Origin: Blastomyces gilchristii SLH14081
Lineage: Eukaryota > Ascomycota > Eurotiomycetes > Onygenales > Ajellomycetaceae
DNA length: 64,000 nt
NCBI RefSeq assembly: GCF_000003855.2
Contig: NW_003101658.1
Coordinates: 571,874 to 635,873, forward strand
Reading direction: 5' to 3'
Positions 1 to 11,169 of the stretch are shown piece after piece (within the stretch, counting starts at the first letter, position 1; each line of letters starts with the position of its first letter). A model generated the notes under the pieces. That model did no database searches and had not been told where the DNA came from. It saw nothing but the letters and a program-made list of their open reading frames with translations. Position numbers and translations under genes: made by a program.

Positions 1-2029
1 TAAGTAAGTCTATCAACACTGATTGAAAGTATAAACCTGACTCACAGACAGCTATGTGCAGATTATGTCTTTGAAGTTATATAAGTCTTAAATACATGTT
101 ATCTGTGATATCTGTAATAATCACAGTTTTTACAAATCTTCTTCAGATTTCAGAGAGATCTTGTAATTCAAAAATAATTCTTATAAGTCTCTCAGCTCTC
201 AGGTCTGAGTTCTCATACTCTACTTATTATAAGAGCAGATTCTCAGTCTTTATCTTTCAGCTCATTCACTTTACAAGCTTTAGAAACATTATAGTGATCT
301 GAGATTCTAAGTTCATTAATACTTCTCATACTTATGAGACAGCAGTACTGCAGTACAGTCTCTCTCTGTAAGTAAGTATTTTCATTGAAGAAGTAACAGA
401 TTCAGATATCAGCTTTAAGACTCTTAAGAAGACTGTTACTGACTCTGTCTGTGACTTCTCAAATTTCTATTTTAATTTATCTGAACAGTTTGCACAGAGA
501 TATTCTGATTTAGAATAGATAAAGTAAAGTCTCTTTTTCTTAATCTCTCTATTATATACTCTGTTCACAGAAGCTTGTGAAACTCTCTCTCTCTGCTCAG
601 TAGTCAGATATAAATCTCTCTATATTTTATCATCTTTTTCTGACAAATCTGTTCTCTGTTATTCTAACTCTTATAAGACTGATCAATAATTCACTCTCTG
701 TAAGTCTGTGACTCTCACAGTGATTCATAAGTGATAAATAAGAGTCATCAGTTTCTTCAGAGTCAAGAGCTTAGAGCCTTGCTCAATAAGCTTATTCTAT
801 ATATCTTTATTCAGTCTCTTCATGAATATCATTATTCAGGTCTTATTTCAGAGCCCTATTTTCACAGATCTTAATTCATATCATAATTTTATAAAGTACT
901 GTGAGTAGTCTTCATCAGATTTCTTATCTCTTTTTCTAATATTGATAATTACAGCTCAGATATTCTCTATCTGACTCACAGAGTTTCTTAACTTATTCTT
1001 TAGATAGGTCTTGAGAACAGATTATCAGAATCTCTCATAATTATTCTCTAGATAATTCAGTCAGTTCTTAGCTTCAGTGTAATAGAGATCTGTTATTATA
1101 TAGATGATAGCTTCTTTATCTTTCATATCACACAGCTGAGCTTGTAAGTTAATTTCAAATACAAACTTATAAAAGCTTTTATAGATTGTAATTTGATAGA
1201 TAATTTTAAGTAATTATGACTTGAGAAAGTTTCTTTTCAGTTCACAGATATCTCTGAAGATCATGTCTAGAGACTCAGTTTAAGAGTGTTTACAGATAGT
1301 AAGCATTTCTTATAGAAAAATAGCTTGATTCTGCAGAAGATGCTCAAGAATGTTCTTCACTGAGATTGATTTATTCATGAATTTGAAGAATTTCTCTATC
1401 ACAGATGTAGAGAATGATGTTCTGTGAGTAATTGATAAGTTCTCTAAGACTTCTTTTACAGAGATTATTCATGATTTAGATGACTGCTTCTGAGTGTCTG
1501 CAGTAGAGTTTGCAGAGATTGAAGTATATGAGTTTCTAGTTCTTTCAGTTATAATAAGCAGTTACTGACTGACTGAGCTTGAAATGTAAGAATAAGTACT
1601 TACAGGTGATTATTCAGGTATTTGCAGCTTGACATGATATATACTGTTAATTACTAGAAGTGTTCATGATAGAAAGATAAATATAGAGATTAAATGTATC
1701 ATAGCATTCAAGCTGAGTTATGAATAGTATTCACAAATTCCAGTCTATATAGTTGTGTGTAGCCAAGGGCCGCTAGCCCTATTGGTTACGCGAGAGATAG
1801 GAATAGAAGTAAAGGATCCGCGAGGAGCGGGATTTCTTACAGCTTAGATAGCAGTGAATGAACTCACTAAATCTCTAAACACTGTGATATTTACACAATT
1901 CATGATTTTGCTAGATCTTACAGATATAAAAGTTGAGAATGTTTAATTTTACATTTGTATTTGATTTTGACAGACTATCTTGGTAGTTTGGGTGTTTTTG
2001 TATGTGATTCTTGTTATCTCAAGGGGGGG
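1..2029 (-). mobile_element. RIP-mutated retroelement remnant, gag-like coding on minus strand
   Basis: AT-rich DNA almost without CG, CC or GG dinucleotides. No ORF longer than about 70 codons survives. The minus strand at about 880-1140 still reads as protein interrupted by TGA stops, with segments such as MKDKEAIIYIITDLYYTEAK, which resemble the helical gag region of LTR retrotransposons. An island at about 1757-1840 has normal CG content (GGCCGC, ACGCG, GATCCGCG) and escaped mutation. The element runs off the left edge. The family assignment (copia or gypsy) is not secure. Confidence 0.55.
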
Positions 2030-2141
2030 TGTTGGCCCTTACAGCCGTTGCGGTTAGCGATCCCACTAGATCACGTGACCCACCACTATATTATGTTCTT
2101 GTAGATAGATCTATCAATACACAACCTTCAACTATCCTACA
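2030..2141 (+). repeat. candidate copia-type LTR (solo or terminal)
   Basis: The segment starts TGTTGGCCC and ends CTATCCTACA, the TG...CA boundaries of an LTR. It follows a G-run (AAGGGGGGG) that could be a polypurine tract. Inside is a CACTATATTATG TATA-like stretch followed by TCTATCAATACACAACC, an arrangement I associate with short fungal copia LTRs. No target-site duplication is visible and the partner LTR is not in the window. A polypurine tract on the plus strand does not fit the minus-strand gag reading to the left, so two elements may meet here. Confidence 0.4.
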
Positions 2142-2709
2142 ACTTGTAAGCATGGTTCAGTCCACCGGCCGGATCCTTAGTCAGTCCTTATGTAACTCAT
2201 GCCTCAATCGAGCTGTTGGAGCTAGCTCAGGCTGTACATCCGGGTACATCCATCCAACTGTCCCCAGCATGTAGCATAATAATACTCTTTATTATTCTTC
2301 AAAAATCATGGTTTTGCAGTCTCATGTTCCACCGTGTCTTGTTCGCTGCTCCTCCGCCTTTGGGCTCTCCAAGTTGTGACCTTGCTTTCGTCGGGCCTCG
2401 AGATCAGAAAGTTGGTCCTCCCCCACCTATATCGAGCTATATCAAGCAGCTCTCACCGACAATCTTGAGCTGGCAAGCCTCGTTTTCCAAGGCATCTAAC
2501 CCCTCAGCTCTTTCTTAAGGCAAGCTCGTGGTGGCCCAGGCTATTTCTTCTCGCTACCAACCCGTTTTACCCCAACCATAGCAACAGCAGATCTATATTT
2601 AACATTAACAATAATACACTTTTAACAAACTTCCTCCCAGAAAAATACTCAAGAGTTTGCAAAGAACGACTTGCTCCTAGCTCTTAGTTTCCGGCGCCTA
2701 GCAGACAGC
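2142..2709. other. intergenic, upstream of acyltransferase gene
   Basis: Normal base composition. It probably holds the promoter and 5' leader of the acyltransferase gene; CT-rich and AACA-rich stretches lie at 2520-2650. I see no gene. An uninterrupted reading frame at 2216-2518 has no recognisable content. Confidence 0.5.
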
Positions 2710-4004
2710 ATGGATGGCGTCTCTGGGAAAGTGCTGGGCCACGTCCACCAACGCCCAGCGGCAAATTATGGCCTGACCATTCAAATTCTCCGCAGCCTAG
2801 CTCTCCTGACCTGGTTCAACTGCTGCTGCGTCTGCATTGTCGCTACCCAGCTCGTGGGTGCCCCTCTCTATTTTATCCACCGCCAGTACTTCAACTCCTA
2901 CATGGCCATGACGAAACGCTCCTTTGGCATCGCCATCACCGCTCTGACGGAATGGGGTTGCCCGACGCCTATCCGGGTCAGTGGGGACAAGAGTGTGCAA
3001 GGCCAGTTCTCCCTGACAAAGGATGGTAATGTGGAAACCTCGTTTCCCGAACGAATGGTTCTGATTGCCAACCATCAGGTCTACACCGATTGGCTGTACC
3101 TGTGGTGGTTCTCCTACACCTCTCAGATGCACGGCCATATATACATCATACTCAAAGAGTCGCTGAAATATATTCCCCTGATTGGCCAAGGGATGATGTT
3201 CTACGGCTTCATTTTCATGGCGAGAAAGTGGATTTCGGATAAACCTCGGTTGCAGCATCGCCTCGAGAAACTGAAAACGGTCCATGAGGAGGGTAGATCT
3301 GGTTCACGGGTTCTGGACCCGATGTGGCTCCTGATATTTCCTGAGGGTACGAATCTGTCACGGAATACGAAACGGATCAGTGACGCATACGGTGCGAAGC
3401 AAGGGATCCCGCCGTTGCGTCACCAGATTCTGCCACGTTCAACAGGCTTGTTTTTCTGTTTGCAACAGCTCAAGGGGACTATTTATTGGGTGTATGATTG
3501 TACAGTTGGCTATGAGGGACCACCGTAAGACTCATTAACATATTGATAGTCAAAAAATGGTACGCAGCTAATATAAATTCGTATGATCCTAGAAAGGGCA
3601 GCTATCCAGACGCCTACTTCACCATTCGCTCGACTTATCTAAAAGGCCGCCCTCCTAAAGTTGTAAACTTCTACTGGAGACGTTTTGCCGTTGCCGCGAT
3701 TCCCTTGGATGACCAAAAGGAGTTCGAGGCATGGATACACGAGCGCTGGCTCGAGAAAGACGACCTCCTTGAACGGTTTTACGAAACGGGCCGGTTCCCG
3801 CCCTGCGAGTGGGAACCTTCCTCGAACGGTGATTTACAGAAACAAAACGAAGATGGCGCTAGTGTAAAGCCCAACAACCCAAGCTATTATGAGTCTGCAG
3901 TCAAGCTAACGTGGTGGGGGGAGTCGCTCCAGATTTTTGCTGTTCTAGTTGGTCTTGGCGCTTTCTTTTGTCTATTCCCTAGGTTTTGGAGAGTTGGGAC
4001 TTGA
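2710..4004 (+). CDS. membrane acyltransferase, PlsC/LPLAT family (Cst26-like)
   Basis: Predicted glycerophospholipid acyltransferase of 408 residues, spliced from 2710-3524 and 3593-4004. The 68-nt intron (GTAAGA...CCTAG) restores the family sequence PPKGSYPDAYFTIRST across the junction. Block I of the family, NHQVYTD, puts the catalytic His at residue 122 and Asp at 127 (HX4D). Block III is FPEGT at residues 210-214. A hydrophobic segment near residues 32-60 and another at the C-terminus suggest an ER or mitochondrial-outer-membrane protein. Family members transfer acyl chains to lysophosphatidic acid, lysophosphatidylinositol or lysocardiolipin; the substrate cannot be read from the sequence. 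The first ATG after the upstream stop is at 2710. Length and motifs are intact and codon use is normal. CTR9 follows on the same strand 765 bp downstream, with no sign of functional linkage. Confidence 0.9.
3525..3592 (+). other. spliceosomal intron in acyltransferase gene
   Basis: Donor GTAAGA at 3525, acceptor CCTAG ending at 3592, 68 nt. Both flanking reading frames end or start inside it. Removing it gives a continuous, family-consistent protein. Confidence 0.85.
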
Positions 4005-4769
4005 TCTGTTTGTCTCTCTCATTTCTTTATTCTTTTGAATTTTCTCATGACGTGGTGTGCTGGTGGAATATACCCTTGTTGAACGGAGCTGTTTCTTTTT
4101 GGAAAGGATATCTACTTTTCTTCCGGTTTTTGGGCTCTCTCTCGTTTTTTCCCCTCTCTAATAGAGCGGTAATGATTTAAGCGGGTTAACTTGAAGCATA
4201 TTTTGGGACACTCTCGTCTTATGATTTATACCAAATGACGCTTCATACCTCACATTTGAGCACTCTTCACTCGGGTTTTTTTAAGAAGCCATGGGCAGCG
4301 GAACAGCGAACCAGTTTTGGTCGTTGGTTTAAATAATTGTCTATTTAATAAGAATCAATCAATACAATCCAACGATGTTACTATCTATGTTAATTTGGCT
4401 GCTAATAGTATTCCTCCTCATGTGTCAGGTCACGGGATCTGCAAATGTGGCGCAGGATATGCGTGGCTGGTGTCATAACGAGCCCAGCCACAGATCTAAC
4501 TTCTAACAAATTCAGTGTCCAAAGAGACATGAAGCTCTCCGCATTCGACACATTCACCACCGCAGACATACTCCTATTGTTTATGGCATGCAGGGTATCC
4601 CGGTGGGACTATTTCATTTGCCTGCATTGCAACTCTTTCTTTCTAAGAGCCGTTTGCCATTGATAATGATATAGACCTTTCCGAAGCCGGCCCTTTGACA
4701 TCGCGCCTCTGTCGCCCTCTTTAGATACCTCATACCTCCCGTCCCCGAGCGGGACCTACGTCTTCAACC
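4005..4769. other. intergenic between acyltransferase and CTR9
   Basis: The first part is the 3' region of the acyltransferase gene and the last part, with CT-rich sequence before 4770, the CTR9 promoter and leader. An open frame at 4445-4663 shows no recognisable protein. Nothing else was seen. Confidence 0.5.
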
Positions 4770-7700
4770 ATGGCGCCTCTCCAAAATGGGTACACCAACG
4801 GTGCACTCACGGAGCAGAGCATGCTAACAAACTACCGCTTCTCTGATATTCCCTCCGCCATCGACATCCCCGCCTCCACCTTCGATAGTGAAGTCGAAAT
4901 CAGTCTTGAAGAGCTTCCCGACGATCCCACCGAGCTCTGCACCCTCCTCGACAACGAAAAGGCCGCAAAGAACTTCTGGGTCATTATCGCGCTCGCATAC
5001 GCGAAACAAAACCAAATCGATCATGCCATCGACATTCTCAATCGCGGCCTCTCGTCCCTCGCGCAGGGCGTGACGAAGGAGAAGCTGGGCCTCCTGGGAT
5101 GGATATGTTGGCTATACATGCTAAAGAGCAGAGAGGCTCCCCGTGTCGCTCCGGAGGGTCAACTGGTGTCTGAGGCGAAAACCAAAGATTACTATCTCCA
5201 GGCTGCTACATCTACTCTAAACGAGGCATCGCGGTTAAATCCCGCATTCCCTCCTCTTTTCCTCGCACGGGGCGTTTTGTCGATATTGCGCGCTTCGTTA
5301 CAACCTCCCGCAAAAACTCTAAGACCCGGGACAGTCGATACTTCGGAACGAGTAGAGTCCTTGCGCCAGGCCCTTAAATGCTTCGATGAGTCGGCAAAAT
5401 CGTTCGGTAACCGGAATATCATGGCCATTCTTGGGCGGGCGAGGGCGCAATATATGCTAGGTAGATATGCGGAGGCACTGGAAGGTTATCAGGAAGTTCT
5501 GATAAAAATGCCGAATATGAGAGATCCTGATCCCCGGATCGGGATTGGGTGTTGTCTATGGCAACTAGACTTCAAGGAGCAGGCCAAGACGGCTTGGAGT
5601 CGTGCTTTAGCTCTGGTGCGTTACCTTTTCCATTTAATTTTATCCAATGAAGCTATGTCATGGGAATTCTGCTAACAAACGTGTCCGATAACGCAGAATC
5701 CGGAATCAAAAGTTGCCAATATCCTTCTGGGAGCTTACTATCTCTATGACAGTTCTCGACACGCAACCAACGACCCCGCTTTCGGCTCGTTGTACAAAAT
5801 CGCAATGACGCAGTATACACAGAAAGCATTTAAGCTGGACAAGGAAGACCCCATGACCTGCGCCATGTTTGGCGGCTACTTCCTGCTCCGCAAACATTTC
5901 CCAACCGTCGAAGCGCTAGCCCGCAAAGCGATCGAACTTACTGATGTTAACGCGATTGCTAGTGACGGATGGTATTTACTTGCACGAAAGGAGCATTTTG
6001 AGGGCAACGCAGCAAGAGCCAACGAGTATTACAACAGGTCAGACCAGGCGAGAGGGGGTAGCGATAAGGGATATCTGCCCGCGAAATTTGGCGCTGTACA
6101 AATGCAGGTGAAGACCGGTGACTATGACGGCGCCAAATTTCGTCTAGAAAAGATCATTCAGCAGACGAAGAATCCAGAGTCAATGACGCTGTTAGGCGCG
6201 CTCTTTGCCGAGGAAGTTTTTGCAGCACAGTCTAGCCAGCTTAAGGAGGATAAGTCGGCTGAAGTGAAGAAAGCCACCAGCCTCCTCGAGTCAGTACGTG
6301 CGTCGTGGAAAGATGAGAAGAAAAAGCTTTCCCCTGATGAGTCTGTTCTGCTTTATCTTGCGCGGCTATACGAGAGCGGTTCACCGGATAAGAGCATGCA
6401 ATGCCTGCAGCAAGTCGAGCAGATGCAACTGGCTCAGATCCCGGACACTGAGCGGCCTGAAGATATCGATGACGAAGAGACCGTAAAGAACATGCTTCGG
6501 GAAAATTTGGCTCCTCAGCTGCTGAACAATATGGGCTGCTTTTTGTATCATTCTGAGAAGATTGAACTTGCACGGAACATGTTTCAAACCGCCCTCAATG
6601 CTTGCGTAAAGTCTCGTGATAGAGATGATTCTACCGATACAGATGCACTTGTGACTACGATTAGTTATAACCTCGCCAGAACTTATGAAGCCGCAGCTAT
6701 GCCGGAGGAAGCGAAAAAGGTCTACGAAGGTCTACTCGAAAGGCATAGTGATTACACGGAAGCCAATGCCCGATTGACGTATATTGCTCTCCGCCAAAGC
6801 CCAACAGATGAAGGGCCGAAGAAAATGGCCAAATTATATGAGCTGGAATCCACAAATCTGGAAGTCCGCGCTCTGTTCGGCTGGTACCTAAGCAAATCGA
6901 AAAGAAAGGTGGCAAATATCGCCGAAGACCATGAACAACGTCACTACAAGCATACCCTTCAGGGCTACGATAAACATGATAGGTACTCGCTTACAGGAAT
7001 GGGCAACATCTACCTCCTTGCCGCTCGAGACATGAGACGTGATACGGAGCAGGATAAAGAGAAACGAAGGAAGGTGTACGAGAAGGCTGTGGAGTTTTTC
7101 GACAAGGCGCTACAGCTTGATCCGAAGAATGCTTATGCGGCGCAGGGAATTGCTGTTGCGCTAGTGGATGATAGAAAGGATTACACGACTGCGGTACAGA
7201 TATTCTCGCGCATTCGAGACACTTTGCGTGACGCTAGCGTCTACCTTAATCTTGGGCATGTATATGCCGAGCTTCGGCAATTTTCTAGATCCATTGAGAA
7301 CGTAAGTGATTTGACTTCCTTTCAAGGAAAAGGTTGCCGTGATTTGATGATTTAACTAACATAATACTAGTATGAGGCCGCTCTATCTAAGGATAGACAA
7401 CGCGATACCCAGATCCTCGCATGTCTCGGCCGTGTCTGGCTGTTGAAAGGGATGCAAGAAAACAACCTGGCGGCAATGAATACCGCCTTGGATTGTACAC
7501 AACGCGCTCGCGCCATTGCTCCCGAACAAATTCACTTAGAATTCAACGTCGCTTTCGTCCAAAACCAGATCGCCCTACTTGTCATTTCTCTCCCGGAATC
7601 CCAGCGGACACTCCAAGACGTCCAAGCCGCCTCCGACGGTCTCGACGAGGCGATCAATACCTTCATCCAAATCGCTAAAGCCAAGCATCCACCTTATCCC

Positions 7701-8660
7701 CGTAGTTCCTTGGAGCAGCGCGCGAACATGGGCAAGAATACCATCCGCAAAAAACTCGAGCGGACGCTACAGAGCCAGAAGGAGTACGAGGAGAAGAACG
7801 CGACGAAATTACAGCAGGCGCGAGAGGCGCGGGAGGCTGAGTTGCGGAGACGCGAAGAGGAGAAGCGGAAGAAGGAGGAGGCTGAGTTGAAGCGGAAGAG
7901 GCAGATTGCTGAAGACAGGCAGCGGTTGATTGAGGAGGCGCAGCGCGTTGCTGCGATACGTGCGGAAGAAGAGAGGGCTAGGGAAGAGGCAGAGTATACC
8001 ACCGACTCTGAGACGGGGGATAAGGTGAAGAGGAAGAAGAAGGCGGCTGCTAGTAAGCGGAAGAAGAAGGATGGGGAGGATAGTGGCGCCGGGAGGAAGT
8101 CGAAGGATCGGAGCACGGGCCCGGAGAGTGGGGTGGATTCTGACGCGGAGGATCAACCTGCGCCACGGAAGCGTAGACGCCTTGAGAGACGGTCTACTGC
8201 TAGGTCTAGTAAGTACAAGAGTAGTGAGATCGTGGTTGAGTCGGAGAGTGAGGAGGGTGGAGAAGGTGCAGAGGTCGAGGCCGGGGGAGCGAATGGGGCT
8301 AGTCATGACGTTGGGTCCCCCGTCTCGGATCGCGATGAGGATGAGGATATGCGTGGTTCTGCCGCTGCTAGACGAGATTCCGAGGATGAGGATGAGGATG
8401 CCGTTGTTCAACGGCGGCGGAAGAAGGTAACTCTTCGCATTGAGGATGATGAGGATGAAGAGGAGGGAAGTGAGGAGGAGAGTGGGGCGAATAGGGCGAG
8501 CTCTGCCTCACCCGCTGAGGAGGCTATTGACGAGGATGATCTTTTTGGAGATAGGAGCGGAGATGAGGCTGTGGACAGGGCTGGTAGTGATAAGGAAGGG
8601 GATGGAGGTAAAGATACGGAGATGAAGGATCGCGCCTATGAGGATGATGATGAAGAGTAG
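4770..8660 (+). CDS. CTR9: Paf1 complex subunit Ctr9 (TPR protein)
   Basis: Predicted nuclear TPR protein of 1246 residues, joined from 4770-5615, 5697-7301 and 7371-8660. Ctr9 is a scaffold of the Paf1 complex, which travels with RNA polymerase II and promotes H2B ubiquitination and H3K4/K36 methylation. The N-terminal three quarters is a run of helical tetratricopeptide-type repeats, for example segments containing ALKCFDESAKSFGNRNIM, ARAQYMLGRYAEALEGYQEV and FFDKALQLDPKNAYAAQGIA. The C-terminal part is a long charged coiled coil (EEKRKKEEAELKRKRQ region) followed by a Ser/Glu/Asp/Lys-rich acidic tail ending in EDDDEE, as in fungal Ctr9/Tpr1 proteins. Length matches fungal homologues. Start ATG 4770 sits in CAACCATGG. 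The 81- and 69-nt introns both have CTAAC-type branch sites. No frameshift is seen. Confidence 0.93.
5616..5696 (+). other. CTR9 intron 1
   Basis: Donor GTGCGT, branch-like GCTAACA at about 5671, acceptor CGCAG. Splicing joins ALAL to NPESKVANIL in frame. Confidence 0.88.
7302..7370 (+). other. CTR9 intron 2
   Basis: Donor GTAAGT, branch-like AACTAAC at about 7353, acceptor ACTAG, 69 nt. Splicing joins SRSIEN to YEAALSKD in frame. Confidence 0.9.
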
Positions 8661-9595
8661 GTTATCTGTTTGAACCAGTCTCATTTCCATCCCTGGGCGG
8701 TATGAGTAGCGAAGCGGAAGGATTATACATTCCTACCCCCTATCTCACTGGGCCTCAATATGAGCGCTCTGAATCTGAAAATGTGAAATTATTCACAATG
8801 CTTCTCTCGACCTCCCACCCGGATCACTATATATACCTAGAGCTTCTCATTCTCCTCCATCGCCCCTTTTTTCCCATCTCATAATCGCTCTTTACGTTGT
8901 TTCCATGCCCATCCTCCGCTGGATTTATCTATTTCTTCATTATAAACATGGCCCGGCGTATTTTAGTGGTGCTGTCGGTGCGGTTAAATTTGCTAGTTAT
9001 CAGTTGGTTTGAATTCCCATTCCCATTTCCATTCATACTTTTTGTCTTTAGTATTATATTATCCCTCCTTCATGCTTCCTCTCTTTTTTCCGGATTTTCA
9101 AGGTATACTCTGCCCAGCATCTCGCTTTATTTACTCTACATTATCACTATTTCTAGGTAGTTAGCAATGAATGGAGATTGATTCAATTCATTTTATTATT
9201 GCCCCCTATCACACTGAATTCAAAAACACTTGTGCCCCCATCAAATCCTAAAAGCTCTCTCTAGCGGCTGTCGCTCCCGTATGCATGGCCCAATGCCAAT
9301 ATCAACACTAACCCTGCTTGCTCCATTCCTATGGCCGGGATCTTCGGGCCGCCAGCTTAAAGCAACAATCACTAGATTGGATGCCTTGTCTATCAACCGT
9401 CACAGGAAGAAAGAAGTGCTTGAAGATCTCTGTTAGAGGCGGGGAAGCGGGTTGACATTGCTGGTAGCTTTCGTTCGGATCCAACTCTCCTTGTGACATG
9501 ACATCCATGGATCTTTGATTGCTAAGGATATAGAACTATTGCTGACGTACTCTCTAATTGACTACTACTCTTTGAAGGCTATATAAACCGTAACA
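8661..9595. other. intergenic, CTR9 3' region and lactonase promoter
   Basis: No gene seen. AT-rich and T-rich stretches follow the CTR9 stop. A TATAAA occurs at 9582-9587, only about 10 nt before the next start codon, too close to act as a TATA box for that ATG. Open frames at 8702-9160 are low complexity and unconvincing. Confidence 0.45.
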
Positions 9596-10735
9596 ATGGC
9601 AGACAGGCGCCCTGCGCCCATCACCACCATCACCAAGGTCGCCTATTTCGACACCAAGCGGGCTGCCACCGACATCCCGTACGCGCGGTCATTCAGTTCC
9701 TCCCCCTCCTTTGTCGTTTATTCGGAAAAATTCATTCAAGACGTTATCGGCGACAATCCGCTACTATCTCTCGTCTCGTCCCGCAAGGATACAAAGGACC
9801 AATTCGCTCACGAAGCCGGCGTATACATCCGCAGCACAAACAGCATCTACTTCACCTCAAACTACCAGACCAGCGACCCCAGAATCGACCTCTACGCCAT
9901 AACCGCCGATACCTGGCAAATTGAGAAACTCACCTCTAAACCAGGCTTTGACATCGTAAGCCAGCCCAATGGCGCCTGCAATTACCAGGACAAAGTCCTC
10001 TACTGCGCGCAGGGCGATATTCATAGGGGAAAGAATGGGGGTGGCAGCAGCCAACCATCCGCCCTCACCCTCGTCGACCCCGTCTCCGGCACCGCAGAGA
10101 CGCTCCTGAACAACTTCTACGGCCGCGAGTTCTCCTCGCTAAACGACGTGGTCGTCCACCACGGCACGGGCGACATCTGGTTCACGGACCCGACATACGG
10201 GTATGAGCAGGCATTCCGCCCGCCACCCGTACTGCCCAAACAGGTCTACCGCTTCCGTCCCTCAACGGGCCAATGCTGGGCCGTCGCGGATGGGTTCGAT
10301 ATGTGCAATGGCCTCTGTTTCAGCCCAGACTACACCCTCATGTATATTACGGATACAGGCTCGATACAGAGTCATGGAGATATACGGGATGGACATAATT
10401 TCTCAGTCCGGGGGACATTGCCGGCTTCCATTTACGTTTATGATGTGGTTGAGTCGGGGACGCGATTGGCGAATCGGCGACTGTTTGCCTTTTGTGACAA
10501 TGGGGTGCCGGATGGGATTAAGTGTGATGAAAAGGGGTATGTATATTCCGGGTGTGGCGATGGTGTGCATGTGTGGGACACTGAGGGGAGTTTGGTGGGG
10601 AAGATCGTTGTTGGGGGAACTACGGCGAATTTTTGCTTTGATGAGGAAGGGATCTGGATGTTTGCAGAGGAGGAGCTGTGGTTTTGTAAGCTGAAAGCTC
10701 GAGGGGCGTTGCTGGGGGTAAATTGGAATGGGTGA
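9596..10735 (+). CDS. SMP-30/gluconolactonase-family lactonohydrolase
   Basis: Single-exon gene for a 379-residue six-bladed beta-propeller of the SMP-30/Gluconolactonase/LRE-like family. These metal-dependent enzymes open sugar or aldonate lactones. Family signatures are visible: LNDVVVHHGTGDIWFTDPTYG around residue 183, DMCNGLCFSPD around residue 238 and YITDTGS around residue 253. By analogy with regucalcin and fungal lactonohydrolases, E73, N183, N238 and D253 are the likely metal ligands (inferred). No signal peptide is evident, so a cytosolic enzyme is expected. Codon use is normal and the frame is intact. The exact substrate cannot be told from sequence. Confidence 0.87.
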   Translation: MADRRPAPITTITKVAYFDTKRAATDIPYARSFSSSPSFVVYSEKFIQDVIGDNPLLSLVSSRKDTKDQFAHEAGVYIRSTNSIYFTSNYQTSDPRIDLYAITADTWQIEKLTSKPGFDIVSQPNGACNYQDKVLYCAQGDIHRGKNGGGSSQPSALTLVDPVSGTAETLLNNFYGREFSSLNDVVVHHGTGDIWFTDPTYGYEQAFRPPPVLPKQVYRFRPSTGQCWAVADGFDMCNGLCFSPDYTLMYITDTGSIQSHGDIRDGHNFSVRGTLPASIYVYDVVESGTRLANRRLFAFCDNGVPDGIKCDEKGYVYSGCGDGVHVWDTEGSLVGKIVVGGTTANFCFDEEGIWMFAEEELWFCKLKARGALLGVNWNG

Positions 10736-11169
10736 GTGAAATACTCAAAGAGAAGAGAGAAGGGAAGTGGGCTTTTATGGTCATTAGCTATTTAGTTTGA
10801 ACAACCCCCGTATTACGGACATTTTCAGCTCAGACAAGACGTTTTTTAACCACCCATCGCTTACAGATTGTAGGTACATTCCATTGACAATGTGACCTAG
10901 AATCGTCCTCTTGAAACTATTACTAGCCCAAACCATTCCGATGCCACAGAGTTAAACCGAATTCAGAAGCTAGAACTAGACAATTACTTTCTAGAAATTT
11001 CAGGGTCAATCATTGTAGGTTTCTGTGAAAGTATATGATTGTAATATATGCCCGGGTATCGAACTAAATTACTGCGGACTAGGGTACATTAGACTACCTG
11101 GATGCGCGAAAGGATCTTCTTAACTTGCCCCTAAAGTAATTCCCATCACAGCCAGTACCTGACGCTGTT
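10736..11169. other. intergenic between convergent genes
   Basis: This stretch separates the 3' ends of the lactonase (+) and the C6 regulator (-). No gene or repeat was recognised. Confidence 0.5.

Noticed and set aside
7579..8690. Several long frames on both strands over the CTR9 C-terminus
   Set aside because: They are shadows of the low-complexity acidic/basic tail of CTR9, rich in GAG/AAG codons.
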